From Prostheceraeus crozeri (lineage: Eukaryota; Platyhelminthes; Polycladida; Euryleptidae): DNA of 64,000 bases. Below, in pieces: positions 22,401 to 37,400 of this stretch (the first letter of the stretch is position 1; every line of letters starts with the position of its first letter). A model generated the notes under the pieces. That model was not told the DNA's origin. It saw only the letters and a program-made list of their open reading frames with translations, and ran no database searches. The DNA is taken from contig CAJQUW010006387.1 in assembly GCA_907163375.1 (NCBI GenBank), forward strand, positions 1 through 64,000, in the 5' to 3' direction. A program made the translations under genes and the position numbers.

Positions 22401-25400
22401 ATGCATGTGAGAATGTGGTTCAATCTGGATGAAGTGGGGAGATATGTTGGTGTTTGCCAACATTAAGAGGCTCGCCAAATCTAAATGTGTTTAGTTTTAT
22501 ATACAAGGGTGCATGAACATGAAAGGAAATGACCCGAAGATTCTCCATGCCAAAAATCATGACTCTAGCCTTACTACTTTTCGTTCAATCAGAGAAAACA
22601 TGGAAAATTTCATTTTAACCAAAAACTGCATGCAATCTGCGTCCCATTGGATTTACATGTGTTTTTCTTTGATTCTGTCTGTCAAGAAAAGGAACTCACT
22701 AGAACTCGGCAGACGCACAGATTCGTAGTAGGCATAGGGTGTAGATCATTCTGTGAAAGTCTCATTGTCGGCCTCGTTTCCTGCCGAAACTCGTGCTGGC
22801 TGCCGGACTATGAGGTGTAGATCATTCTGTGAAAGTCTCATTGTCGGCCTCGTTTCCTGCAGAAACTCGTACTGGCTGCCGGACTATGAGGTGTAGATCA
22901 TTCTGTGAAAGTCTCATTGTCGGCCTCGTTTCCTGCAGAAACTCGTGCTGGCTGCCGGACTATGAGGTGTACATCATTCTGTGAAAGTCTCATTGTCGGC
23001 CTCGTTTCCTGCCGAAACTCGTGCTGGCTGCCGGACTATGAGGTGTAGATCATTCTGTGAAAGTCTCATTGTCGGCCTCGTTTCCTGCAGAAACTCGTGC
23101 TGGCTGCCGGACTGTTGTGTTTCTATCCTTTTTGTAGCTGACTTCATGATTTAACTTTGCAACGTATAACATTGACTATTGTTGTGATGGAGAGTATGGG
23201 GTTCTATGACGTAAAGTGATCAACTAAAGCACGCCTTTAGATGTTTTCTCTTTAAACATGAAAATCCAAGAACTTTTCTGCTTGGATATCAGCAGTTCAG
23301 ACGGATCTTCTAATCTTTGAAATGTTCATCTTGCCGATATGTATCAGATAACAAAGTTAAAAGACCTCTATGTTTGAAACTCATTCATTTTCGGATCTAA
23401 TTGTTGAATTGTTGAGGTAGAGTTTCTGCAGTTACATAGAAATCGGTTCAATGTGCTGCATCACACTTGCAAAGACGTCGCACTTGACATGCTTGTCAGT
23501 CTCACAGAATGTGCATGCAAGGCTGTGACTTCCTACACCGCTACTGTGGAACAATCAAAAAATGATCCCACAGAAATCGCTTGTTCAGTGCAGAATGCGC
23601 CAGAGTCTTAAAGCCACATCTTTTGTCATTGTGAAGTCATAACCATCAATGTCTAATGCTAGTGGTGTTCGTTATGATGGACTGAACACATGAAACTTGA
23701 TTACTCCATTAACGCAGCATAAAAGAAATGTCAAGTTTAAGACAATGACAAGGGAAATTGTCCTAAAAATCGGAGCTCCAAGTATCATGGCCCGGACCCG
23801 GTTTTCACTCTGGATATGATCACAATGGTACCTTTTCTATAGAACACTATTCTATGGATCATACTCATCCCTTTTTGCGTCCTTTTCTTCCAGAAGATGC
23901 TGGGTTAGACGTTTGCTGCTTGAGGATGGACTTCCACTTCGGTCACGGGCGTCCGCTTCCTGGGCTCCAACACGCTTGAGGTCATCTTTCACCACTTGTT
24001 TCCAGGTCTTCTTCCTGCTCCTCTTTCACCATCCATTCCATCCACATGACTTTTCTGATCCACTCTGTCTCATCCCTTCTTGCCACGTGGCCAAACCAAC
24101 GAAGTCTTTGCCTTCTCACAACGTCTGTGATGTTCTCAAGACTCATTGCTTTTCTGATGCTGTCATTCGATTTCCTGTCCGATTAACTGACACCACACAT
24201 CCACCTTAGCATTCGCATCTCCTCACGCTCAAGTCTTCTCATGGGATGAAAGCAGCGGCCATGACTCGCAACCATAAAGCACAGCTTGTCGCACACAGGT
24301 TCTATAGACACGACCCCTGTGCCCATCTTTGAATGGAGAAGGTTACTCTTAATAAACCGGGACTGACGAGGTTCGCTTGAACTCTTTAGATATGCTCGTC
24401 TAAGGTTGGAAACCCTGAAAAATGTTTCCACTACTGCCTCAGTGACCTGTTGAGTTTCACAAGTCTATGGGTCTCTCCCAGACTGTGATGACTGACGACA
24501 GGAAAGGCATCCGGTCATAATACTTTGCTCCACTTACCCCAATGGATATGGCTACAAGCAATTCAGGCCGAGTGTAGACTAAAACACTCTGTGGGCTGCT
24601 CCGCCGGCCTACATCAAGTAGAAAGGTGGGAGAGACAACTGAGCCACTTTAAATAGGACGGGCCCTGAAAAGTGGGGATACTAGAAGGAACTGGCATCAG
24701 GCCAAACTGAATAGTTGGAAGATCTGACAATGGCCACATGGAATGTGGGAAGCCTGTCGAAGAGATATGGAGCAATTGTTGAAGTTATGCCTTCAGGAAA
24801 CACGCTGGAAGGGTGGTAAGATGGTCTGAATTTGGAAAATCAAGATACAAGTTCTTTCACCAAGGGTGTGAGGAAGGTATCTCTAGTGTTGGAATACTCG
24901 CTGCTGAGCGGTTAGTTGACCAGGTTGTGAGCCTCAACAGAGTGAACGAGTGAATCATTATTCTCAAGCTACTGCTGGACGAAGACTTACAAATCTTTTC
25001 TCGGCCTATGCACCGCACTCAGACAAGAGTGAAGCTGATGAGGACAGATTTTGGGACCAGATGCATGACCGTCTGTCTGATTCCGGATTCGGAGGCAATT
25101 CTTCTGGGTGGTGACTTGAATGGCCACGTTGGCCGGGACATAGGTGGATTTGATGGCATCCATGGAGGTTGCGGTTTTGGTGACAGAAATGGTGAAGGTG
25201 AAAGTGTATTGATGTTTGGCAAAGAGAATGGCTGTCTGTAACACTCTCTTTCGAAAGTCAGAAAACCATCTCATTACATATTCGTCTGGTGATTGCAGTA
25301 GTCAAGTAGACTACATCAAGAGAAGACAAAATGATCGCCGACACGTGAAGAATGTCAGAGTCATTATAGGGGAAGAATGCGTCTCACAGCATCGACTCAT

Positions 25401-28400
25401 TATCGCTGATCTAAGATATGAAGAGAGGCTCGACTGCAAAGTTTACGCCAAGTGTGGGAGGTAAAGAAAGTGGATAAGAAGCTGCTTTTCGCAGATCACA
25501 TGCGACAGAATCATTCAAAAGTGGAGCTTCTTCATTTTGCTGAAGAAAAGGGGACTGCAATGCGCAACCGCTGGACGGAGACGGCAAAAATGCTTGCGAT
25601 ATCACTAACGGTCCACCGAGGCACACTGTTACATGGTGGTGGTGTTGCGAAGTCAAACAAGCGGGTGGTGAAAGAGTCCTCTTCAATAGAACAACAAATG
25701 ATTCCGACCATCTGCGTTACTAAGTAGCAAAGAAGAAGGTCCACAGGGCTGTCAGGGAAGCTAAAGAAAGGGAGCGCCGAAAATCTGCTGATGAACTTAG
25801 CTGTGAAAAGGGAAGAAGAAAATTCTTCAGAATCGCCAAACAAATGGCTACTGAGCAGAGAGATCTGACTTTTACGTCCTGCATCAGAAACTGCGGCGGA
25901 AGCGTGTCCTCGCGGGTGAAGAGGAGACATTGAGGAGTGTGGAAAGATTACATGGGCGATCTGATGGCCGTCCCATCAACCTGTGAAGCGCTTTCGGGTA
26001 CATAACCGGCTCAGGGAGCGGTTAGACATCTTGATGAAAGTGAACTGTCTACAGCAATAAGTCGGTGTGCAAGAAACAGAGCCCCCGGTTCATCGGGTGT
26101 TACAGCTGAAATGATACTGTCTTCTGGAGATGGAGGTGTGCGCTGGTTGAGTCAATTATTTAATGACATCCTCAGGGAAGACGCGATACCTACTGACTGG
26201 ACGAAGAGCATCCTCGTTCCCATTTTCAAAGGCAAAGGTGATCCTCTTAATTGTGAGTCGTACGGAGGTCTCAAAGTTACTGAAGTGGCTGTAAAGATAT
26301 ACGAGCGAATTTTTTTGAAATGAGAATCAGAAGTCAGGACAACATCAACGAGATGCAGTTTGGCTTCATGCCAGGCAGAGGTACGATTGACGCCATTTCT
26401 ATTATGAGATAGTTCGTGGACCTCGAAAAAGCCTTCGATAGGGTCCTTAGGGATCTGATAGCTTGGGGATTGCGAAACGCTGATTTGGATGAGTGGCTAG
26501 TGAATGCAGTGTTGAGTCTGTACCACAGTGCATCAGCGTCGGTGCATATGTACTCAGCGTATAATGAACCCTTCGGCGTGAGTTCTGGTCTTCATCAAGG
26601 GTCAGTTCAAAGTCCATTGCTATTCGTCTTGGTAATGGATGTGATCTCATCCGAAATAAGTGGTGGTCTTCGATCGAGGCGCTTTATGCTGATGACCTAG
26701 TGCTGGTGGCAGAGAGTGAGACAGAACTTCGTCTAAAATTAAAAGCATGGAAGGATTGTCTGTCGAAGAAAGGCTTGAATGTTAATGAAAAGAAAACAAA
26801 AGTGATGCTCTCCAAACAAAGACCCACCGGCACTTCAACTCGGTCAAAGTTTCCCTGCCATACTTGTTGAAAAGGTGTCGTCTCCAATTTGCATCGTTTG
26901 CCATTCATGGACGCACAAGAGATGTCGCTGAGTTGGAGGGAGCCTAGTCTCCGTTGAGTCGTCCTTCATGTGTAAACCCTGCCAAGGCCAAATGCGCTCT
27001 TTTTCAACCACAAGTGAAGAACAACTCGGTCCAATTTCAGTGGTGGGTCATACCTATCAGGATGTGAGCTGATTTTGTTACCTTGGTCACATGCTGGAAT
27101 CCGGTGGTGGTTCAGGGGCTGCATTATCTGCACGAGTTCAATCTGGTTGGCGAAAGTTTCGACAGCTATCACCATTTCTAACCACGAGAGCGACTCCTTT
27201 ATGGATGAGTGGTCGGGTGTATGACGTGTGTGTGAGAAGGTGTATGATATACGGCAGTGAAACATGGTCCATGAAAGTCGAAGATCAGCAAAGAATGGTG
27301 ACAGCAGAACGCAGAATGATCCACTGCATGATGGGCGTATCTTTGAAGGACAGGTTCCCCAGCTTCTTAGAATAGAAGACATCGAGGCCGTCTTGAAAAG
27401 AGCCGTCAGATGGTTTGGGCATGTTCTCCAGAATCCAGAGGATAACTGCGTCAAGAAGGCGTGTGGCATGGACCTATTGTGGCCAACTCTGAGAGGCCGC
27501 CAAAGAAGACGTGGCGAGAAACGGCAATTGCTCATTGCAAGGAGCTTGGCCTGAAGGAGAGTGATGCTGCCAACCGCGATTTGTGGCGAAAATCTGTCCT
27601 CTCCTACGAAGGATGGATAATGGACGCAGAACGGAAAAGTAAGGCTGCAGCCCAACTCTGTTCTCGTCTGTTTCACTCTATATAGAAGTCTGCTTTAACA
27701 CATCCTCTCAGTTCATCGAAGGAGGCCTTGCATCTCCAAGTAAGACTATCCCTCAAACTCTCATTGACAATTATTAAGCGCTACAGTTCCTCTGTTGTCC
27801 GGTATGGTCGACCAATGCATATAATTTTACTTCTAAATTGATGTATTCCTCGATCGATGAGCATATGAAACAGCAAATGATACTTAACATACTTAACGAT
27901 TCAAGAATATTTCTTTTTGAAAATTTACTTATTATGTTCCAAACCAGTACCAGTAATAGATAAATTCTAAATTAAGTTTTGTATATTTCTTTGTCTTTAT
28001 TTCGCACTTTGTCTTTTGCACCTTTAGAAAGTTTCAATCAATTTGCAAGCGTTGATCGATTTTCCAAAGTGAAGCAATTATAAAATACCGTTGCAATAAT
28101 TCAATGCATCAATATCATTGCCATATCTTTGACGATGGATTTATCAGTGCTGGACAAATACTAATAGGATCTCTTAAGCTGGAAAACGTTGCACATAAGA
28201 CATGCTTCTGCCTAACCATTCTATCTCCGAAAAAATTCATCAACCTATTAAAGCCCAATGTCAACATGATGTTAGCGTCAAGCTCTCAACTTCGTACGTG
28301 CAATGCCTACAACACTCACAAATGACATTGGGGAAAGTTGAATTTCAGAAGCAGCTCGGGCATTCATGGGCCAAGCTATGTTTCATCACAAACTTCAAGC

Positions 28401-31400
28401 ATCTGTGCTTGTATCCTCATGAAGTACACTGGTGGCAAAATGTCTTGCCCATCCCCCGCAAAATATCTGTTTTGATGGTTTTGCAGTCTCTCATCACTCC
28501 CATTAATATATTTTTGGAGATCTAAGCGATTTTGTTTTCATCAACGTCGAAACGCGACCTGGCAGGTACCTGTTGACGACTGGCTATTGTTTTGTTGGTC
28601 TTTAATTCTTTCCATAGCTATTTTGTTAGCTTTTTGTGATTAGGGGACTGCACAACTGTTCAGACGCTGACCTCCAAAGTATTACTGATTACTAGTGTCT
28701 AAGTTCCTATTAAATCAAGCCTGAAAAGAACTTTGACGCAAGGGATCACTTGTTAAGTGGCCTTGTGCGATCTTGTGCACTTAAGGGTGAAGTCGGGCTC
28801 GTGTAGCGCAATGTCAAGGACCCCGGGATGATCCTCTCAGCACGCCTTAGATCCTATAAAGCATTAGTACATAACATTTGAAGAGGATCATGTGTATGAT
28901 GGACCAATAGGCGTTAATTAAGTCCAGCCCCACCTAAGAAGCGTTAAGTGAGTCAGTGGACTAGTGTTGTCGTCTCCTCAAAACAATTGGAAATGTAGTT
29001 CCTTTCCTGAACGCCTGTGCAGCATCCGGTGCAAAGAGGTTGAAGCACGATTCTTCGGACCAGAGAATACCCCTGAAATCTCCGACCATTTCTCATGTTC
29101 TCCAGTCCGATTCATTCTCGCTTTCTTCACATTCTTAGTGAGCAGTGGCCTTAATCTTGACTTATGATTGCTGTAACGGCCTACCCCATGCCGAGGAGCA
29201 TGAGTCACAACCTCCTCCGACCATGGAAAAACCCCTGATGCTCCATGGAGACCAGTGGTCGATGACCATCATCGCTTGCAGCTCTGTAGAAGCCGGCCGA
29301 CGACTCTCTGGTCATCATTCTTAAGTCTTCGATCGCTCATCGCCTTTGAGCAGCTGTGACCTTTCGATAATATCCCATTTCTTTGATGGGCGAAGAATCT
29401 GGAGAAATCTCAAAATATCAGTTGAAAAATTGGAATGTGCAAGACTTTATGTCACCAGTGTATGACCGTGATCAGATCACTGAATATCTGTCTTACTGTT
29501 CTAGTATAAAGCCACAAAACTTGAGTTTTAGAAGTTTAAACAAATGCTGAACCGCATAAAATATTCCTGACTGCTGAAATCTACAGAGAATGACAACTAT
29601 TAAGTCAATAAAGACATCAACACATTTGATTCCCCGACAACATTCGCCTGACGCAGGAATCAAACGTGCTGGTGTCTTATTGACTAAATAGTTGTCATTC
29701 TCTGTAGACATTTACATTCAAAATGCTGCGACAGACCTTTGTTGTCAATCCAGCGTTTGAATGCTATATATCAGGAAAAGCAAGCAAGCTGCGCCCTTTT
29801 ATTGATCGGTTCAATGCAACCAACCATGACTGGGAAACGTTTGTATACTTGACAAGCATGGTTCCCGCATTGGGTTACATCAATTACAAACGATTGTAGG
29901 CAGTCAGCCTGGGCAACATTCGAGGCATGTCATGGCCTTTATGAGCAACATGGCGTTTTCACGTATCTGTATTCACGGCATCAGCCCATACGGTCACTTA
30001 CTGCGCATAGAGGAAAATCAACCAGTTATTATTCTTGATCGCAATATCTATTGTTTTTATTACGTCACTTGTAAAGAACTTGATCATACCAGATCAGATC
30101 AGGATCATGGCGCTACGAAATCCTACTCAAGAATGAGAATGTTGGCGCCATGACATTCTTCTCCACCCCAATCTAAACTGCTGTCCGAAGTAATAGCATA
30201 TCAGGAACCCGCTAGCACAGCTATGAGCCATGAACGAAGCTAGGGGTTACTCCATGAAAAAGTAATAAATTGTATTATTTTAGATAAATGAAAGGAAAAA
30301 TCAGACCTTCTAATGTGATTAAGCTGTTCTCATCAGAAACCTATTTGCACACCTCGTAAAAGTATCAAGACTGTATTGGTCAGGGAAAGTGGTCTGGGGA
30401 AGATGATTCCCAAGCTGTGCCGTGCGAACAAAGAAGTTTTTCGAGCGACTCACACTACGTGCGCGTTCTAAGCTCACATGATAGCATGTGAGTGCATTAG
30501 CTCTGCGTGTGCTTCTGGAGATCTTAGGTTTGGGTACACACTCATTTACTGCACAGCTGCTTCTACCGAAATAGTACCTGTGTAAAGAGACTGAGTGAAG
30601 CAACATCCCGTCTGACGGAGAGCGGCTGCAACTTGTTTTTCAACCCCATCAAGGAGGCCAAGGTGTGTTTGTGGAGCGTCGGCTTAGAGATGACGACAAT
30701 ACTCCATCAGAGGACGAATGGTGGACTTGTAAAGATAGCAAACGGTCCGTGATGGAAGATAGCTGCTGGCACGATAGAGACTACCAATGCGTTGAGCTGC
30801 CTGCTTGCCAATGGATTGGATGTACGGCTTCCATGACAAGTCTCTCGTCCACCATCAATCCAAGGAAGGAGATGGAATCTTGTTCTCTGATCCTATTATC
30901 TGACATCTCACTTGCATCTTAGCAGAGATGTAAGTACAAGCTTAATAAAGTCTCCAAGAAGTCACAAATCTCTCTATCTCTGTCTCGCATCTTCAGTTTG
31001 AATCTTGTCAAACAACACTTTCAAAATTAAGGGGGATTGAATAACATGTAAATGTAGATTGAAGCCCTATGCAAGCAAAGGCCATTTTCGATAGGAAACA
31101 CTAACCTCCAGATTTATGTCCACAGTTGCCACATCTTCTTTATCCTTCAAATCACAGAGTATTTCACCCCATGGATCGATAATCAAACTATGTCCGTAAG
31201 ATTCTCGTCTCTCATTATGTCGACCGACTTGAGCTGCTGCGATGACATAACATTGAGTTTCGATAGCACGTGATCTCAAAAGTATCTCCCAATGACCAGC
31301 ACTACCGGTTGGTACACTGAATGCAGATGGATAAGTGATTATTTGAGCTCCAGCTTCTCTCAAAGCCAACGATAATTCAGGAAAGCGAAGGTCGTAACAG

Positions 31401-34400
31401 ATTGCAAGACCGACTTTTCCTACAGCAGTGGAGGCCAGAATCGGCAATGAACTTCCAGGTCGAACATAGCGAGATTCAGTGAGCTCCACTTTTCCAGGAA
31501 TAGACACGTCAAAGAGATGAGTCTTATCATACGAGGCTGTAATGTTTCCATGGTCATCGACAATGACGTGACAATTGGCAATCCGCTTTTCAGGAGCAGG
31601 AAGCTGCAAAGACAAAGATTTTGTAATTCCATTTGACTAACACTTTCAGTTAGAATACTTCTGATGTTATAGAGATGGCTTGCTTCATTGCCGAAACGTT
31701 TTGCCTCTTCAGACTGCTTAAAAAAGTAAGCGATAAAGTAGCCATCTATGATAGCAAGGCTTTATTCACGGCAGCAGGGTTATATTCATCTTTAACAAAG
31801 ATTATTCTATGATTTATGATTGTATAATGCAGCGCAACTTCAGATCAATTGAATGACAAACAAAGACATAGTCTACCATTTTGATTCAGGTTCCTCGTGA
31901 AAACTGTGAATTCAACGACCACTATGTCATTTGCAGTTAATAAAGCGTTAGATGATGAAACCAATATACAGTATGAGATCAGTTCGTCGAATATTCAGAT
32001 TTATTTGGAAAGAATGGTTCCGGAAATGTGTGCTTTAAAATATATAAATACACTCATACACGAGACTTATGAACCAGTCCTTAAGCCTTTCGCCCCAGAC
32101 CAGCCGGTTCGACCTGCAACTATTTTGCCATAGATAGTTGCATTGTTTCATACAGTATATGACATCATGAGAAAGCGAATTTTAGAACATTTAAATAGCA
32201 AAGTCAGTCTTGTAAGCGAGCATTTTCATCAATTAAATCCATCAGCTTATGACATTAAAACAGAAATGTTTCAGACGTTTTTTGCCGATGTCTATGAAAG
32301 TCTGTTTCACAGATATCGCATTGGTCACAGACATCCATCGATGGAATGAACCTGGTACATAATAAGATGCGTTTACACATGAAACTTTATTGCTGCCACC
32401 TAAATTGCACGTGTAAACGCTACTGACACTCTCGTCTGACACTAGATTGCTGACATTTTTAGAAATTGCTGCAACCGAGTGTCAGTGAAAATATTGCACG
32501 TGTAAACTTTCTGAAAAGTGTCTGCCACAAGTGTCACTAAAGTTGAACGAGGCGCAACTTTTAGCTGACACTTTTACTGCCCGTGATCGGAACACAGCGA
32601 CCTGACTTCTTGGAGGCTGGATTTGTTCTTGCTATTTTCATTATCACCAGTCACTAAATTACTAATGATGTGCTGATATACTCGTACATAATTCATACAT
32701 AATTCACCAATTTTCTGCATTGCTACTGCGTACCATTGTGTTTACAGTTTACATCAATTTCAGCTTCATTTTACTAGGGCAGATTTTTTCCCTCAATATC
32801 CTTGAACAAGAAGCTCCACCTGCTTGTGGGAACATCTAGCGTTGTTTGATCTGGAATATCTCATCACAAGACATGACTTACATCTGTTTATTTTTGCATG
32901 GGAATTTAATCATCGAATTTGCAGCCGTGTATCGGTGCAAGGCCGCTTGGCAACTGTGCAATAGATAAAAGCATCAGCTGGTGGGACTCATCTTTCTCGA
33001 ATAAAATGAATCTTTGACTGTTTGGCTGTTACATCGACATCGATAAATTTATACAGCATTCAGTAAAAGTTAGTAAAACGATGACTGACAACGAAATGCC
33101 ACAAACGAAAATTGAATGTCAAGGACGTTAACCGATGACCTGATTGATGAATGCGAGCAGTATCCCTGTTTGTGGAACGTGCACAATCACGAATATCGAG
33201 ATAGAATAAAAAGGCCGAAGCATGGGGGAAAGATTGCCGGGAAATTCAAAATAGACAACAATTAAAGAGGTTCAGTAAAATTTGATACGTGGCACGGATC
33301 CTGATCTCGTAAATCGAGCATAATCGTATTGCAAAATCCAAGCTGTTCTCTCATAATCCAATCACGAACCCACATTCGCTGTTTAGGCATTCTTTTCTCG
33401 TTAAAATGTATACTGTAACTGCTGCAGCCATCCACTTTCTCGATGACATCGTGAAGAAATAAGTGTCAAGTGTAAACGGCCTCTGCAATCTCCCGCAATT
33501 TTCTGACTCATCATAGATCAATAAAGTGTCAGTAGCAATTTTTCCTCGAGTGTCAGCAACTTTTTAATGTCAAATGTAAACGGCCTCTGCAATCTGATTG
33601 CAGGTGGCAGCAATAAAGTTTCACGTGTAAACGCGCCTATAGTCAACATGCGGCCGCATCGAGACGAGCTGTCATCAATGGCTTCACGCGTTAATAATAA
33701 CAATAGAAATAAAACAGGAACATAGACAAGATCGATATCACGACACCAGTATTAATGTGTGATGTACAATTGGATATTACAATATTCTTTAGATATCATT
33801 TTATCACATTTATATAGTATCTACTTTTTGTATCAACGGCTGAATTTCAGATATGATGACACATTAGATTCCTTCTTTCCTTTTTGCTTGGTTTAAGATT
33901 ATATTTGATTGGAATTGAAAAAGACTTTTGTCGAAAGCTTTCCAATCTATGTTTTTATTGGTTTTGTCTTCCTTTTCCTCTAAATAATTCAGGTCAATGG
34001 TGAACCGTATATACATTCCAGGCTGTTATAGATAACCAATCGATATGTATATTTACCGATAGACCACCGGCACAGATGCGGGTTACTTTTCAAGTCAATC
34101 GACTTTTCCCCATGGCTCATCTCTGGTCTACAAACTGAAAGAGAAGTTTTGCGCTGATTGTTCAATGAATGCACTGTTATCTCGTCTCCTTGACTACGAT
34201 TGGATTGACAATAGATCACGACGATGGCTGCATTTCGTTTGTGTGATTCGTAATAATCCAAATGGGAGGTATGCAGCATGTACACACTTCTACAACAGAG
34301 ACCTGTGAAGCTTTGAAATTCGATTGGAAATTGCCATTCGAGAAAAATTCGAATCGCTCCGCTTTGGCTGGACAAAAATTATTTCAATTGTTTTTCTTTT

Positions 34401-37400
34401 GATTTGTAGCTTCTTCTCATTCTTCAACGTGAAGTTGTAATAGGCTTGTGATGCTGATTTTCACTGAATGCGGTTGAAGAAGACACTGGTTGCTAAGCAA
34501 CAGTAGTTCGTGCTGCATGCTGCTCAGATCAGGGCTTCGGACGCGATCGATGCTTCTGACTGAGTCCAAGTCCGAGAGGCTCAGAATTCGGCCAACACAA
34601 TTATCGACATACCTTCTACACTGTGTCAATCGCAAAGCATTGGAACATGTTGTCTGATGATGATATAAACGTCAACTCTATTTCCAAATTTAAGAATGTC
34701 ATTCAAATGCTTTCCATGAGACTTGATATGTAATAACATCCTGTTCTTTTCTTTCATGAATTATGTGATCTCACGACAAATCATGCTAGCAGTACATGCA
34801 TTTCCATCTATGTCATTTCATGTCTGTGCCCTCCATTTTGGGCTATGTATTTGATTTCAAATACAAATACAATTATTATTATTACTGCTTTGTATTGCAG
34901 AATTGTAATACTCGCACGTTTAGGGTCATGAGACAGATTTTTCAGACTGCCATTGGTAAGGAACTCTTGGACCCACTACACGCGGTTTCTTAAAACAGTG
35001 AATTATACAACACATAATAAAATGGGAACTTTTACCTAAAAGACAAGGACGTAAAGAACCAAAACTAAGACAGCATATGAAAATAAACCTCAAACCATAC
35101 AGTAGGGATATATAGAGTGTCGACTCAAAACAGTTTCTGTATACAGTGAAAATTTTTATATCAAATGATTCAGTTTTAGTGGTAATAACGTTCCCGTGGT
35201 CCAAAAAATTATTTGAGCAGTTTTAAAAAGGTCAGAATTTTGCAAATTTATATACTACTGAGATGACGCCCGTATATCAGTAGTATGAAACAAGTTGGAT
35301 ATCAAAAGGAATGAATATTTGCTAATAAGCATCCTAACTAAGCGGAAATTAAGCTGATTATCAAGGGAATTTCATAAATTGTATTATAATGGAAGTCTTC
35401 ATGAAAAAATCGCGATATTATTTGTGCTTTCTTGGCTGAAATGTCAAGTTTTTAATTCAATTTTCACCGGCATGATTTTCTGATTCACTAAATTCATGTT
35501 TCATTTCTTGAATCTGAATGGTGATGTGGACCCATTTACATCTTTCAAAGTTAATTGAAATCATTGTCTTTGATTATGTGATTTTGCTCTGCAAGTTGCA
35601 GGTTGTCTGTGATATGATCACGCTTAAGAAAACACTCTTGAGGTTGAGCATGAAAGTAATAGGAACCCATTGAATTGTTAATTTAACAAACATTAAATCT
35701 CCAAGGCTGTCTGACACGGACGATCTGTAAAATACCATCATTCCTTCTGCATTACAAACATGATCACTCAACTCCGTGGCAATTCCTTCAAAACTGCAAA
35801 AATTCGCATATCTCACATTTGGTAACAATTACCAACTATGTCCCCATTAAGTTCATTTGATAAAATCGAAAGTGTATACATATTGGGGATTTAATAAATG
35901 CGGAGTTACCACTTTGTCTAATATACTCACTCCATGCCTCAAACAGTCAATTAGAAAAGAATGCTTTATGCATCCATGTACCATCTGCATTTTGACGGTA
36001 CCGGTACTCCTCAGACTTCCTTTAGTGAGGTCCTTCAAAAACCAAAAGCTAAAAAAACATTTACGGATTCGGAATTTCCTACATATTACTTGCTATGTAG
36101 GGTTTCTGCATTTAAATCCTGTAGTTTCTGAATAGGGACTTGAATCGGGAAATTTTTTGTCGAATCGAATCTCGAATTGAATCGTAAAAACATTCACATG
36201 CGATTTTCTTAGCTTTCTATACCGTTAGTCATTAAGAAACTAGGCCTACCAAATATGACAATTGTCATGTAATTTGCATGTACATGGATAATGAAACACA
36301 TCTTGCCACTCATAAAGAATTAAGAAGTCAAATTAAATTCTCTGTAATAACCAAGATCTATACTACGCTTTTTTGCTGCAATCTACTTCGAATGACAAAT
36401 TGACGCTAGATTGTGAGCTAGATAATGAATGTTCATTTGACGTGTGACTTCCCATTGACCTTCTTTAGCCAAGGAGGCAACTTCATGACAGGTTTGTGAA
36501 AAGTCTTTCGAATCTCACACAGGACTGGAAATGCAACCTCTATCAATCGCTTCCATGAAAATCCTGAACCCGGGAAATCTGAAAATTTTCATGAACTAAA
36601 ACTCAGTTGATTCTATCATTTCTATCCTAGCTTTCAGAACACAGTAATGGAATGTTTGCAACAAGTGATTAATGCCTACAACTTCCAATGTTTTATTCAG
36701 GACATTCCAGAACAATCGATCGAATAACCTTAGTAGCAAATTTGTTACACGCTCAGATGAGCTCATACGAGGATTAGAAAAGACTTTGAGCACTGCAATG
36801 CATAACCAAAGACTGTATACGCTGAGATTGTAGTCGTGGACTTGCCAGCATGGAAATGGAAAGCCCGAAGCTCACCTTAGCCTGTATCTCAAGGATAGAG
36901 GCAATCCGATGGTTCAAGGTTGTTCATGTTTAGCGCGAAAAGTCTACCACCATTATGAAAATTTAAAGTCCGTAGATTTTTAACTTTTGAAGGGCTTCAT
37001 TAAAAGATGCATGTGGAGTGTTGGCAAAAGATAAGATGACATACAAATGCAAAACTTGTACTTATTGTACTTGTAACTTGTCAAAATCTTTCTTGGGAAT
37101 TTCATTTTGATTATGTGACCAGACTTTTTGCGCAAAGGCTTCATTGTCTCAGGGTCCTCAAGCGTTTCTTGACGAAGCATGATCTATTCAAGGTGTTAAC
37201 GGACTGTTAAGATCAGTTGTTGAGTATGGTTCCCCATTATTTGTTGGTATGCCATCTGGTCTATCTGAAAGGTTAGAGAGGCTGCAACGAAGAGGTCACA
37301 GAGTCATTTGCGGGGATGGTTGTGATAACCAATGCTTGGTACCTTTAGCATACCGCCGTATTCGATCTTCTGAGAGACTCTTTGACAAATGCCTCTATGA

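Noticed and set aside
21852-23118. CRISPR array or satellite DNA
   Set aside because: The 76-bp units are contiguous, without spacers, and occur in two opposite arrays joined by inverted unique DNA, which fits a foldback element in a eukaryote.
28104-28525. Coding gene in intron 3
   Set aside because: Two overlapping frames, no recognisable domain and no splice or start context; likely chance.
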